A stretch of DNA of 64,000 nucleotides from Apodospora peruviana (Eukaryota; Ascomycota; Sordariomycetes; Sordariales; Lasiosphaeriaceae), in NCBI GenBank assembly GCA_033439685.1, contig JAUEDM010000002.1, positions 3,100,001-3,164,000 on the forward strand, given 5' to 3'. The position numbers and the translations under genes were made by a program. This document shows, piece after piece, positions 11,801 through 23,063 of the stretch. The notes beneath the pieces were generated by a model. It was not told the origin of the DNA. It saw only the letters and a list, made by a program, of their open reading frames with translations, and did not search any database. Position 1 is the stretch's first letter. Each line of letters starts with the position of its first letter.

Positions 11801-12975
11801 GGATGTTTTGGAACATTGGCTCTCTTGGTATTGAGGAGAAGAACGGCCGTTTCGTCGACCAGTTCATTATTCCGAGTGGAAATCAAAACTCCGAGAGAGG
11901 TGCTGAAATCGAATCTGACAGTTCGGAGTCTAAACTTCGTAGTGTTGTTGATTTGATCCAGCGACCAAGCAAGCCTTCCAGCTCTGTCTCACCGGCCTAG
12001 AAGACTGAGAATATTTGGAGGAGGCTGTTGTTCATTGTTGGCGCGACAGAGAGAGTCGAAAGACTGCCGGAAACACGCCGGGTGACTGGAGAACAATAAC
12101 ACAGGACGACTGGGCAATGAATCGCATCTCTCAACCTACTAGGTTTGTTAACAAGTGTTTACGGTGCCTTTGAGATGTCTTCGGGCACACCATAGCAGGG
12201 TTGCCCCTAACCAATGGGCAGAGCGTGTATCATTGTATAGAGAGATGGATCCTGTTGCATCCAGTTTTCCTTGGAGCTGTATTGTGAGCCCATGTTTTGG
12301 TCCTTGGGTTGCTCTTGCTTCTCCATTCGTAGCTGGTCTTAGTTACCTGGTAGTTTTGCTCGTCAGCGAAAGGAAGACATTGTAAGGTGGCAAACACGAA
12401 AGTTACAGAAATAGCTGCGCTTAGTTGGTCCGGTGTCATCGGTAACCATGGCAGGTCTCACACAGGTGACTAAACCAAGAGAATGGTAGTTGTATCCGGA
12501 GGATAGACAATCACCTTATTCCGTACCCTTTTCTGTTCAGTAGGTCGCTAGACAGGTGATACCCGGGGGGCAGACTAGGTCCGTACAAGGAGTTGTAAAA
12601 GAAGACTCCAAAACACCAATGAAAACATAAATGAAAGATAGGCAGGCGGATCATCAAGGCAAGTCAGGGTCCATTCCGTTCATCTACCTGTCGCTACCTA
12701 GCTACCTCGATGCAGTCATCTAACAAGCAAGCCAGCCATCCAAACACACAACTACGCAACTACATCGAACAAATGAAATCCAACAATATCCATCGATCCG
12801 TTTCTTTCTTTACCCATCATCATTATGTAAGCTTTCTTTAAAAAGGTGTATATACCCAAAACAAATCCCCTTCCTAGACCTCTCAAACGTTTTCCAAACG
12901 ATCGCCATTCACGTCATCCGGCTAGCTTCCCCAATACCTTGGTTATTCAATGCTCCCTGTCTGTACATGTCTAGA
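8803..12975. other. 4.2 kb intergenic region, no convincing gene
   Basis: Holds the VAC7 promoter and leader at its left end and the 3' end of the coiled-coil gene at its right end. Several open frames of 80-120 codons occur on both strands, the longest at 11635-12000 (+). None shows a recognisable domain, biased composition or flanking splice sites, and they overlap one another. TACCTAGGTA-type words occur near 9758 and 12700. Confidence 0.5.
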
Positions 12976-14977
12976 TCACTCCTTGATAGGTTCCCCGCCA
13001 GAAAGCGGACCTCCGCCGTCCTCCTTCTTGACAAAGGCACTGCTCGCCCAGCCGATCCAGCTCTGCCGCTTGTTCGCATTGTTGGCATGATTCGCAACCT
13101 CCGAGTTCTCCTGAACCAACCTCAGCGGGCGCGGCTTGTTTCCCGCAAAGGTGGTGGTCTTCTCGCCGTGGTGCGACCGCGGCGGGCTCATGCTTGGCGG
13201 CGTAGTGACGTCCCCGCCGCCAACTGACTCACCGCTCGTGCTGCTCGTCTCGCTCTTCATACCGGGAAAGTTCCCGCTGCTCGTCATCGCCGTGTTCGGT
13301 CCGCTGCCGCCACTACTGGCGCGGTTCCCTGCTGCGCCGCCCTGTTGCGGCGAGAAAAAGGTCTGGCTCGACCGGAGGGTGGGTGAAAGAGGCCCGTCGG
13401 CGGTGCCCCTGTACATGGCGTTCACAACGCTGGCGGCGCCTCCCGTGTACTGCTCACTCATGGGCCTACCACGGCGAGTGCTGGCGGAGCGCGTTAGGCC
13501 GATCGGGATGCTGGGCGCAGTCTCGGGGTTGTTGTGTGCGGAGGGCATGACCGACATGGGGCGCGGTTTCGGCCTTGCGGTCGGACCGCCGGTGCCGATG
13601 GCGATCGACTTGGCCCGCTGGAGCAACGATGGCCCTGTCGCTTGCTTGCCAGGCGGAGGGGGAAGCTCCTTATTGGTGTCAGGTAGTCCCTTGAAGTCGT
13701 TGCTCTGGTCGAGAATATGCTCGAAGTCCTGGTGCTGTAAGAGACGCTCAATGATCTTGTTGATGTAAAGAGTCAGAGCCTTATTTTGGTCCTTAACCGT
13801 TTTCAGCTCGTTCTCGAGGCGCCGTTGGGCCTCGCTGTCGCTCTCTTGCGGATGATCGTTCCCGACAGCCTCAGATAATTCGTCGGCCAGACTAGGGGCG
13901 CCATTTGACCTGCCCTCAAGGGCTGCCAACGCATCTTGATTGGAGGATGCACCCATGTAGCTGAAGTCGCTGGTGCCAAAGTCTCCTTTCAGTGTCCTCT
14001 CCTGAAGAAGTAGCTGATAGCTCTCGTTGTCCTCCATGAGACGAGCATTGGCCATTCTGGCTTCCATGAGTAGCCGTTCGACCTCTTGAAGACGGCCTCC
14101 ACCTTGATTTTCTGATTCGACAAGTTTGATCTGCGCCTCGGCTAGCTCCAGTCGCAGAGACTCGATCAGCTTATCCTTCTGCAAGACAATCTTTGATGTA
14201 TTCCGCGAATCACTACGGTGAATCGAAGATGGCGGCGCAAAGCTCCCGCTGTCGATACTCGGCGAGTTGTTGGCTGCTGATAAAGGAAGACAGGAGTTAG
14301 CGTGCCCTCATAGACGCAATTTTAGTGCGGATTCGGGACTGACACTGCCTTGATGGCCTATCTTCGTCGTTGCTCCTCTGTGCCAGGCTGTCCTTGAGCC
14401 TCTGAATCACAGCTTGCATCTCCTCCTCGCGGTTGGCCATTTCGTCCTTCTCCTTCATCATGGCACCGCGCTCAGCCTCGTATATACTTTCCATCTCGCG
14501 CATCTGGCGGGCGGCCTCGCGCTTCTCGTTGGTGAGCCACTCGATCTGTTCCTCATTCTCGTGGACTTTCTCCTCCATCTGCGCCTGCTCCTTGAGCGCA
14601 TCGTCCAGCTTGCTTTGTAATACCTCGGTCTGGCGCTTGTAGGTCTCGGATGCATTTTCAGCCTTGGCAAGCCGGTCTTTCAGGTCGTCCAACAAAGCCA
14701 CAGTCTCGGCGCGGATAGCCTCCTCGCGTTCCATGTCGGCTTGATTGCTTCCGCTGGCGCTGTTTGTGGTTCCATTGCTGAGGAGCGACTCGCGCCTTTG
14801 CGATGCGGCTGCGCGAGCTGAGACTGGTGTCCCGGTCCGCACTGAGCGATTGCGCGCCAGGTTAGAGCTGCTTGCAGCGGCCGGCGTGGGTGTTGATGCT
14901 CTGGCGGTTGGGCGCGAAGGTGTCCCTGTGGGCGTCTCGCGGCCAGTGGCCGGAGGCTTCTTGACGATCGCAGCCAT
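12976..14977 (-). CDS. Coiled-coil protein, Ser/Pro-rich at both ends (fungal 'M protein repeat' type)
   Basis: Conserved in filamentous ascomycetes; no catalytic motif and function not established. Proposed exons 14977-14346 and 14248-12976 give 634 residues. The order is a Thr/Pro/Ala-rich N-terminus (1-75), a long heptad-rich coiled coil (about 80-205), a second coiled-coil block around LQKDKLIESLRLELAEAQIK (about 230-290), a third block with LENELKTVKDQNKALTLYIN (about 355-385), then a Ser/Pro/Arg-rich tail ending RQSWIGWASSAFVKKEDGGG. The intron is problematic. The best-looking 3' site (branch GCTAACTCC then TTTATCAG at about 14262-14269) shifts the frame. Only the AG at 14249-14250 joins the two frames, so the junction is tentative. 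Similarity to the so-called M protein repeat family is from general appearance only. Confidence 0.65.
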
Positions 14978-17442
14978 TTTCGACTTTTCGGTTGAGTGAG
15001 TGTCTGGTTGGCTGAAGAGCGATCGTGGAAAAATATTGTTGCTACAGCGCAGAGTGAAATGTCGGTGTCGGTGTCCGTAGGTTCGTATCTACGTCGGTGT
15101 TATGCGAAACCGATTACAACACTGCGCCAGAAAGAAGGATGGTTATCGATCCGTATGTATGTTTGGATTTGGCAGGAAGCGAAGACGGGAAAAGTTCAAA
15201 TGGCTGTCGAAATCAGCGAGTAAAGAATTGGTCTGACGGCCCAACCCTATCCGAGTTCGACGATGTTATTTTAGAAACCGGTGGCGTCCGGAGGTGTGGT
15301 GCATATGATTCACAGCACTGAACTGGGAGAACGGGATTGGCCTGTGGAGCAACTTAGCGCGAAAGCCCCCTATTTTCTCAGCCCGCCAGAGCCACACACA
15401 CCTCGCTCCTCCGCATGGATTCACTGGGATTCACCACAGGGAACAAGGAGCCACAATGACGGGCTTCAGGGCTGAGTGCTTGTGGCACACGACACCACGT
15501 ACTTGACACAATGCTGCGAGCACAGCTTCCTCGAGCTGTTCGTTCCTGTTTCCCTCCGTGGGTTCTGGCAACCTAGTGATCACCATTCAGTCAACATTTC
15601 AATTACCTATCAGTCAGAGCAGACAGACACCTACCGGATAGCACTGACAATACAGGAATGTACCGGTTTTTGTCCGAAACCGACCTTCCTGGAGACTCCA
15701 CGCCTTCTCCAAGCGCTAACAAAATAAAGCCGTGGCCCAGATTCGGACGCTCCTACCCAACATGCAACAAAGGAATTGATCTGTAACGAGGACGACGGCG
15801 ATGGCGACGGCAAGAACAACGACAACTCCTGGCTGGCCAAATGATTCCGGCAAGAGAACCTGTTTTTAAACACTGCTGTGATCATGCACCGCGGCGCGTC
15901 CGCGTCAGGAAATCTTACTATGACATACACAGTCAGGTATAATAATTGATGCATCTCGGAGATCTACCGAAATAATGCACCCAAGTCGCGTTAGCACATC
16001 ATGCACCGAAGTTTGCTTGGTTCGGTAACCTCGAGCAACATATACATGTTTTCATCATGTCTACGTACCCTGTGTGATGGGTAACTAAAACCTTCCAGGC
16101 CAGTAACTGCAAGGAAAAACTCAAAAACAGGCCTCTGTACCGTAGAGAGGTAGCTGCAAACAACCTGCAATACCTGACAGGGGGTTTTTATTTCGGCCCG
16201 CAGGAGGGTATATATCGAGCCGGATAAATCTGCTGTGCAACCCGCTATTTCTGCTGTGTCATTTTGAACCACCAACCCTGGTTAGTTAGGGTTTGGGTTA
16301 GGGGGTTCTGGGGGTCGGTATATATGGCCGAGGATTCTGGTGATGACCAACGGGAGTTGGCTCGGCATGTCTTTTAATTGTGACAAATTTGGCCGTTTAT
16401 GCGAACTCATAACCACCACCAGGAAGGACCCGGAGCGCGCCCTCTTTTCAACTTTTGATATAAGAACTGACCCACAACCGATACTCCGCTCCGCGTTCGA
16501 GGATCAGTGGAAACAACAACGACGAACATGGCTCTGAAGAGTGCAGCCCGAGACCTTGGGCTTGAATGAGATCATAAGTTTGTCGAACACCATCAAAACT
16601 CGAGGCTGTAGTTCGTGACGATCTTGCTGGAGATTCCTACGGCTCCTCGATAACCGGATATTATTTCAAGCGGGCACTTTAGGTGGTCAAAAGGGTGTGT
16701 CGGCTCGCTGTACCGGTACTTCGACCCAGTGAAAACCATAGCTGCCACATCCCTAATAGGCATTTCTGAACCAACCTCCAATTGTTGTGTTGTACAAATT
16801 GTCCCACGATCACCCCAGAATGTGGGAGCATTTGAGACTCGCCGTGTCTTACGAAGTAGGTAGCAAACCATCAACTGGAAGGGCAGGTAGTCCTTCTAGC
16901 TCAGGGCATGGTAGACACAGTGAACAAGGCCCTGATGGGTATCTCAACTTATCGTATATCGTGCAGAGACAACTGTGAAGTGGTATTACTTAAACGGAGA
17001 GAATTATAGGCGTAGTCTCATCTGGATAGCAGTATCAACTTGGGTCTCACCCGCTAACACCACCCAACAGCCGGACTTTGGATGTATACAGCTCGAATGG
17101 CACCCAACGTTCACCTCCGTAAGGACACAAGATGTCATGGCATTCTGCTTAGTTGGAGGGACACATCACTTCCGTGGTGGATATAGGTCATCTTGTAGTG
17201 TTTGGTGCTAGCTTGTAGCGGAAATTCTCTGAAATCTTCATTTGTTTCAATAGCATCGTGTATGACTGGTATGGCTTGATAAACCAAATGTCATGATTTA
17301 CGGGTAGCCTACGAGATGACGTTAAACGCTAGTCCTCGGCCAATAGACTAGCACAATCCATTTTACCGAGCAACCATAATGCTAAATCCGAGATTCAAAG
17401 CCCAAACGCCATTCCCTATCAACCGTGGTATCGTTTCTCGAC
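14978..17442. other. Intergenic, no gene seen
   Basis: Contains the promoter of the coiled-coil gene (left) and the 3' region of RPL30 (right). Scattered frames under 110 codons only. A short telomere-like TTAGGG tract lies at 16280-16306. Confidence 0.5.
16280..16306. repeat. Degenerate interstitial telomere-like tract
   Basis: Three TTAGGG-like units in 27 bases (GGTTAGTTAGGG, then TTTGGGTTAGGGGG). TTAGGG is the telomere unit of filamentous ascomycetes. The tract is too short to be a telomere. It could be repair-inserted or a Tbf1-type site. Confidence 0.6.
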
Positions 17443-18066
17443 CTAAGCAGCCTGGTCGCTGAGGATGTCAGAGTCACCAGCGTCGAGGATCGCCATGGTG
17501 GAGCATCTGAACAGCTTTCCGCAGGCACGGCCAAGCTCAATCTGTAGGAGGTAATATATGTAAGCCTAAGAACAGGTACCCTCCAAAGTCTGCAGAAGAC
17601 TTCTTCTCTGGGTAGACCACCAAAGACGCAAGATCTTCGGGGCCAATGGCAGCCAGGTCAAGGATATAGCGGAGGAGCACTCACGTTGGTACCGCTGTAG
17701 TGGTGAACCGAGGTCTTGGACATCATGGAGTAGTACTCGAGCTCCGACTTGCGAAGAGGGGGAGTGTTGGCAGAGATGAGGATCAGCCTGGATACAGGAA
17801 ATTCGTCAGCACGCGCCGTGTTCAAGTCTAGACAGCAAGGTTTGGCGGGTGGCCTACTTGGCCTTGCCTGAGCGCAGGCTCTTGAGGGTGCTCTTGTATC
17901 CGAGAACAACACGACCGGACTTGATGACAAGGGCGAGCTACAAGGAGTCAGCGAATTGGTCCTTTTCAACTCAAAATCCATATTCCAATCCAAGCTGGAA
18001 AATATTCGGGATGCGAACCTTGGCACCAATGCTCTGCGCATCCGACTTGGACTTCTTGGGGGCCAT
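17443..18066 (-). CDS. RPL30: 60S ribosomal protein L30 (eL30)
   Basis: Structural protein of the large ribosomal subunit; in yeast it also represses splicing of its own transcript. Exons 18066-18019, 17937-17858, 17787-17685 and 17541-17443 encode 109 residues, the family's usual length. The product starts MAPKKSKSDAQSIGAK and contains LALVIKSGRVVLGYKSTLKS, the conserved block ISANTPPLRKSELEYYSMMS, HHYSGTNIELGRACGK and the ending STMAILDAGDSDIL. Every junction has GT/AG ends and phases match. The 81-nt intron 1 follows codon 16; intron 3 is 143 nt. I looked for snoRNA box C/D elements in intron 3 and saw none. It is divergent from RPL10 and shares a 393-bp promoter. Confidence 0.95.
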
Positions 18067-18459
18067 TGCGATGGTGTTGTCGGTTGACGGGGGAAGAAGG
18101 GATCAATAGGGCTGGGCCGTGATGTCCTCGTCGTTGGCGTTGGGCGTTGGTCGTGGAAGCTGATCAAGGTTCGGGGGGAAAAAAGTTCGAGATGCCTGGG
18201 TTTGGCGTAGTTCGCTGTGCAGAGCAAGGTCAATTCTCATTGGCTGGTCGATTGGGTGGGCGAATGGCCGCAAAGCCCTAACAGCCCCACTTTTAGCGGC
18301 AAAAGAGTCAGCCGGCAGGATTGGGAGCCCGCGTATTGGTAATCGAGGCGAAAATCGCCTGCTTTATGTTTGGAGGATTTCCGTCGTCGTCGTCCCCTCT
18401 CATCAACCAGAACACCAAACTACACCCCGTACGTGACATCATTGCACAAATCAGTCAAG
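18067..18459. promoter_or_regulatory. Shared divergent promoter of RPL30 and RPL10
   Basis: 393 bases between the two start codons. It contains one AGCCCTAA box (18274-18281) and two ATTGG pentamers, read as CCAAT on the RPL30 coding strand (18239-18243 and 18251-18255). A pyrimidine-rich segment precedes the RPL10 start. Both genes encode 60S proteins, so a common control region is plausible. Confidence 0.6.
18274..18281. promoter_or_regulatory. AGCCCTAA box, candidate Tbf1-type site
   Basis: Exact match to the AGCCCTAA element reported as enriched upstream of ribosomal protein genes in many ascomycetes and bound by the telomere-repeat factor Tbf1 in Candida. It sits 208 bases from the RPL30 start and 179 from the RPL10 start. 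Binding in this species is inferred. Confidence 0.55.
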
Positions 18460-19339
18460 ATGGCACGTCGTCCTGCGAGATGTTACCGGTACTGCAAGAA
18501 CAAGGTAAGGCTCAATTCGGTGGTTCTTTTGCTGATGGATTTGGGAATGAGATGCTCGAAATCGTGCGCAGTTGTGCGTCGGAGTTGACGACAGCGACGT
18601 CTCGAGACACCGTAGTTCTCATTTTCGAGATATCCTCGACTCGGATTTGCTAACATTTTACCCTTCCCAAGCCGTACCCGAAGTCCCGGTTCAACCGTGG
18701 TGTCCCCGACCCTAAGATCCGCATCTTCGACCTCGGCCGCAAGCGTGCGACCGTCGATGACTTCCCTCTCTGTATTCACATGGTCTCGAACGAGTACGAG
18801 CAGCTGAGTTCCGAGGCTCTCGAGGCCGCCCGTATTTGTGCCAACAAGTACCTCGTCAAGGTCGCCGGAAAGGAAGGTTTCCATCTCCGCGTTCGCGCCC
18901 ACCCGTACCATGTCGTCCGTATCAACAAGATGTTGTCTTGCGCCGGCGCCGATAGACTGCAGACTGGTATGCGTGGTGCCTGGGGCAAGCCCAACGGCAC
19001 TGTCGCTCGTGTCAACATTGGCCAGATCATCATGAGCGTTCGCACTCGTGACTCTAGTAAGTTGTCGCTTCAAGTCCATGCGTCACGCAAACTGCTAATA
19101 AGTTTCTAGACCGCGCTACTGCTCTCGAGGCTCTCCGTCGCTCCCAGTACAAGTTCCCCGGTCGCCAAAAGATCATCATCTCCAAGAACTGGGGCTTCAC
19201 CCCTCTCCGTCGCGACGAGTACCTGGAGAAAAAGGCTGCCGGCCGTGTCAAGGTTGATGGTGCCTACGTTCAGTTCCTCAGCAACAAGGGTAACCTTGAG
19301 AACAACATGAAGCGCTTCCCCGATGCCTTCGCGGCTTAA
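18460..19339 (+). CDS. RPL10: 60S ribosomal protein L10 (uL16)
   Basis: Large-subunit protein at the tRNA corridor, loaded late in cytoplasmic 60S maturation. Exons 18460-18504, 18672-19056 and 19110-19339 encode 219 residues. The product opens [20 protein letters not shown] and contains CIHMVSNEYEQLSSEALEAA, the P-site-loop region SCAGADRLQTGMRGAWGKP and the late motif KIIISKNWGFTPLRRDEY. The first exon is only 15 codons, and its 167-nt intron is typical of fungal ribosomal protein genes. Codon use is strongly biased to C-ending codons, as expected for a highly expressed gene. Confidence 0.96.
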
Positions 19340-21275
19340 GGTGCTATGGGACTTCAAGTGTTATCTGGTTTCTGGGTGGCGTCAACGGTCATTTTTAGGC
19401 TGAAAGGAGAGCATCATGATGTTTCTAGAATGCATGGTCCTTTACACAGCCAATAAATCCATTCATCCAGATGCTGTCTCTGCTCTAGAGAAAGCACTAT
19501 TTACGTGCTCCACAATCATCCGTGTAGGCCGGCTATGCTGACAAAATAGTGGTGAAATCGTGTGGGTGGTGTTGCCACTTGACAAGCGATGGCGTTTGAG
19601 GAAGTACATATCCGAGAAGGAAAGTCTGGTTCCGCGGGCCACTGCTCCAAATCTACGAGTAGCCAGTGTGGATGTTGTTTACCATTTCGAGAAAGCGGAT
19701 GCATCCTACACTGTAAATCCCACGATTTACAATACCGTGATCACTTTTCCTCCGAAAAGCCGACCTAAAACCAGGGAATAACTGGGGCAAGGAGCCGATC
19801 AAATCCTCCATTTCTGACATCATCCGATGGTTGTATGGCTCATAACTCAACGCTCCCGTCAGTGATACGGATCAACCCGGAAACTGGGTTGTTGGTCTCA
19901 GTTTCGGAAAATGGTGTTTATGTGGTATCAATCATCGCTCGAAGTCATTCACGCGCTACCGGCAAAAGGTATCGATCGGTGAGCCGACATGCCTTCAGGC
20001 GTGTTTATTGACAGCCTGCTCTGAGGACAGCAGGACACCAGTCTACGGCCAGAAATAATAAGATCTTCTTGCGCCTTGGGGTCCGTACTGAACATTCACT
20101 GGATTCTCCATAAAGTCAGAAATTCTATGCGTGTTCAACGTTGCTGCTGGTTAGCCCGAAGTGGATGAAGGGGGTTACCGTGCCGGCGAGCGATTGCGGG
20201 GCTTACCATTAGGTACCTCCTGCTCAACTAATAGGAATCTCGGTCAACTGTGATAATTTGATTTCATACCACTGAATTTGAACCTCGACATTTATGGTTT
20301 AGATCACCAGTATCGCTTTAATGTTGTTGCATTCTCTGCCAAACTTGACTCATTTGCGCACCAAGACACTCACATAAGGTACCTGGTAGCCATGAGATAC
20401 CAACGGGAGATGGCACAACATGACAATACCGGTCGGTGACGAGGTCAGGCGGTTCCGTGGTGGGGCTGTCGGACAGTGACGGAGAGTGTCTCCCATGGCT
20501 AATATGTACTTCCCTGTGTTTCCGTCGCCAAAAAGTCAGGTATGATGATATCCCGTGTGCTCCGTATTAGGTTGTGTCAATCCCGTCGTCTGCACAGTCG
20601 GCTACTATGCTGTTTACACCCTACGTCTTCGTACATAATACTCGTCTACGTATCACGCTCGCTGGACTCGTTGGACTGAAGCGAAGGGGTTTGTCACTTG
20701 TGGTGGCCCCCAACACCCAAACTGTCCCGAATCGGCTCCAAACCCCCCCGCCCCAAAAGGAATCCCGCACTCTCGCATTTCCTGGTGCATGCAAGCCGTC
20801 CGTCTTATTGCATCTTTGAATGCAAGAAACTTCAGGTCCCACGACGTTACACAGGTCACAGTCAGCGTCTGAGCAGAGACTGGATCTCAACAATCACCAT
20901 CATAAAAGGCCGGGCTCGGGTTGCGCCTCGACAGTTCCGCCAATCCATACCCAACGAACCTGTCACGCCTGTCAAATAGGCTAACTATTCCTGTCACCGC
21001 CTTGACAGCTTGTTGACACCCTATCGCACATCCATCTCCTGTCTCCTTATCGGGTATCTCGTTGTGATAGCGTCCTGGCCTCCGAAGCAACCACCACGAA
21101 GCGCAATTTGGACATCGGTCACCACTACCTAGTACTTAGTGATAAAGCACCCCTCGCTGGCATTCTCCATCGTCGATTTTCTCAACTACCTTTCACCTCG
21201 ATTTAGTTGCGTCTCGCGCCGTTCTTCACTGCCATTTGGGGGGCGTCGACCATACCACAACACCAGCAGCCCAAC
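19340..21275. other. Intergenic, no gene seen
   Basis: RPL10 3' region and the upstream region of the next gene. Only short unbiased frames on either strand. No repeat of note. Confidence 0.5.
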
Positions 21276-23063
21276 ATGGCATTTCATCAGCCAACCCGAC
21301 AAGCCCAAGCACATCGAGTAAACCGCGTCGAGTCAGAGGACGGCGATTCTGCCATCCTCACACCCCAGGCCCAGCCGGCACCAAGCGAGTCCCAGACATG
21401 GGTGCTCTTCACCCCCGGCACCGATGCCGAGACTACAACATCGTATCTTAGTTCGATCCAAGACGACCAGGTTACGCCTGGCAGGTCGAGGATAAGTCTC
21501 TTAGGCAGCCTCGACAGCGTAGCTCGATCCGATCACAACTCGCAACCCGAGAACTCGGCCGTCCCATCAGATTTTCTGTCGGAGAGCTTCGCCGAAGATG
21601 ATGCCGAACTCGACAGCCTCGACAGCCATCTGCCGGATTTCCGGTCCATTCCAAGTCCCTATGCCCAACAGCAAGAAGACGCGCACACAGCACCCGTCCT
21701 GCCAGCCCACGATGGCCTCGGCTCGTTTAGGTTCGATACACGAGGAATGGGTGCCGAAGCGCAAAATTGGTTGTATGCGTTCGAGAAATTCAATCCCAAC
21801 CAAGTTAAACACACGCGAGAGAGCTTTGACCGCATTCGGGTGGAACTTGACAATGATGAGGCGCACGAGGTCGAGCGCAACCGTAGGATAGAGGCGTGGC
21901 GGTTAGAACAGAGCCAGCTGTTGCTCGAAAACATTCGCAAAGAAACAAGAAGGCGACAGTCTGAAGCATCATTGCACAATAAGGCTTCACCCAGGAGTGT
22001 GGTTGACAGAGCCGTCTTGACGAGCAGCCCGGATGAGACAGCCCGTGATGTCGATGCGGCAGGAACGGAATGGCATGATCAAGACTCGCGAGAGACAGAA
22101 GACCCTAGAAGCGGATTCTGGAGCCAGATTACAAGGAAAGTCATTTGTGGGTTGCTGGGTATTGACGACAAACTTCTTGAAATATTATTCGGGGAAGCTC
22201 TCCCGGCAGATGAGGATCTGTCATCTGCGCCTAAGGCATCTGCCATGAGCACACCCACCCCCGCAGTTGCGCACATGGTATCGGAGTCATTCGATGACTC
22301 AACATGGCAGTTGCGTATGCTTGAACGACTAGCAAGAGAGCTCGGCCTCCTTGTTCACAGAATGTCAGCCCACCCGGGCGCATTTTCAACCTATACTCGG
22401 ATGCAGCAGGCACCGTTGCCGTATGCCGGGCTTACTGTCATACCAGAAGCGCCAGCTGACATGAACGAGACACAGCAAAAAGCAGACGGTAGTGTTTCCG
22501 CAATACCACAGTTCAAGCCCACTGTTGCTCATCCGGTTGATATCCCTGGTGCGCGGCCTTCCGAATCCCCCACGCCGACTGGACCCTCGGTCGGCGACAT
22601 GAGCGGCACCAATACCCAGCATGCGTTTACCCAGCAGGAATGGGAGCAAGATCTCGATATCAAGCTCGTTTTCCGATATTTTCGTTCACGCTTCACGCCG
22701 TCCCGACCATCAACACCACCATTCGCGTCGGGGACTTCTCACCTTGCCACTTCGAGCACTCAAGATTCTGCCGCCAAAGCAGCGAGAGTGCGCCAACATC
22801 ACCCACTAGTGTCTCATGCGCACGCACATCACCGGCCACGCCAGGGGGAACGACGTACCTTCAAGGTGACGACCCCGTCAAGTCCAGTGGCGTTGCGGCA
22901 TCCGTCCGGAAGCTGCGCCAGCCAAAGCACTCGACGTTCAGCCAGGCGGGGGAGCGTGTCCTCCCGCCACTCCTCTCGGCATTATTGGGACATTGGAGGG
23001 TCAATCGGAGCGGGCAGCATAGTTGCCAGCACAGGTCCAATGGGGAGCTGGGGCGAGGTCTAG
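21276..23063 (+). CDS. Conserved filamentous-ascomycete protein of unknown function (595 aa)
   Basis: I do not recognise a named domain. The start at 21276 (AACATGG context) is the first ATG of the frame; the frame extends 23 codons further upstream without one. Visible parts are SQTWVLFTPGTDAETTTSYL near residue 41, an acidic Ser-rich stretch to about 130, and a charged helical segment about 157-235 (NWLYAFEKFNPNQVKHTRES then Arg/Glu-rich). A hydrophobic helix follows around 281-310 (SQITRKVICGLLGIDDKLLE), then LRMLERLARELGLLVHRMSA near 345. The basic Ser-rich tail ends SIGAGSIVASTGPMGSWGEV. The C-terminal block is protein-like and unusually ordered for a tail, which suggests it is the functional anchor. 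No signal peptide. An uninterrupted 1.8 kb frame with biased composition supports a real gene. Confidence 0.75.
   Translation: MAFHQPTRQAQAHRVNRVESEDGDSAILTPQAQPAPSESQTWVLFTPGTDAETTTSYLSSIQDDQVTPGRSRISLLGSLDSVARSDHNSQPENSAVPSDFLSESFAEDDAELDSLDSHLPDFRSIPSPYAQQQEDAHTAPVLPAHDGLGSFRFDTRGMGAEAQNWLYAFEKFNPNQVKHTRESFDRIRVELDNDEAHEVERNRRIEAWRLEQSQLLLENIRKETRRRQSEASLHNKASPRSVVDRAVLTSSPDETARDVDAAGTEWHDQDSRETEDPRSGFWSQITRKVICGLLGIDDKLLEILFGEALPADEDLSSAPKASAMSTPTPAVAHMVSESFDDSTWQLRMLERLARELGLLVHRMSAHPGAFSTYTRMQQAPLPYAGLTVIPEAPADMNETQQKADGSVSAIPQFKPTVAHPVDIPGARPSESPTPTGPSVGDMSGTNTQHAFTQQEWEQDLDIKLVFRYFRSRFTPSRPSTPPFASGTSHLATSSTQDSAAKAARVRQHHPLVSHAHAHHRPRQGERRTFKVTTPSSPVALRHPSGSCASQSTRRSARRGSVSSRHSSRHYWDIGGSIGAGSIVASTGPMGSWGEV

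Noticed and set aside
11635..12000. 121-codon plus-strand frame
   Set aside because: No domain, no codon-like bias, overlapped by another frame of similar length.
18505..18671. Possible intronic snoRNA in RPL10 intron 1
   Set aside because: No paired box C and box D motifs with a terminal stem.
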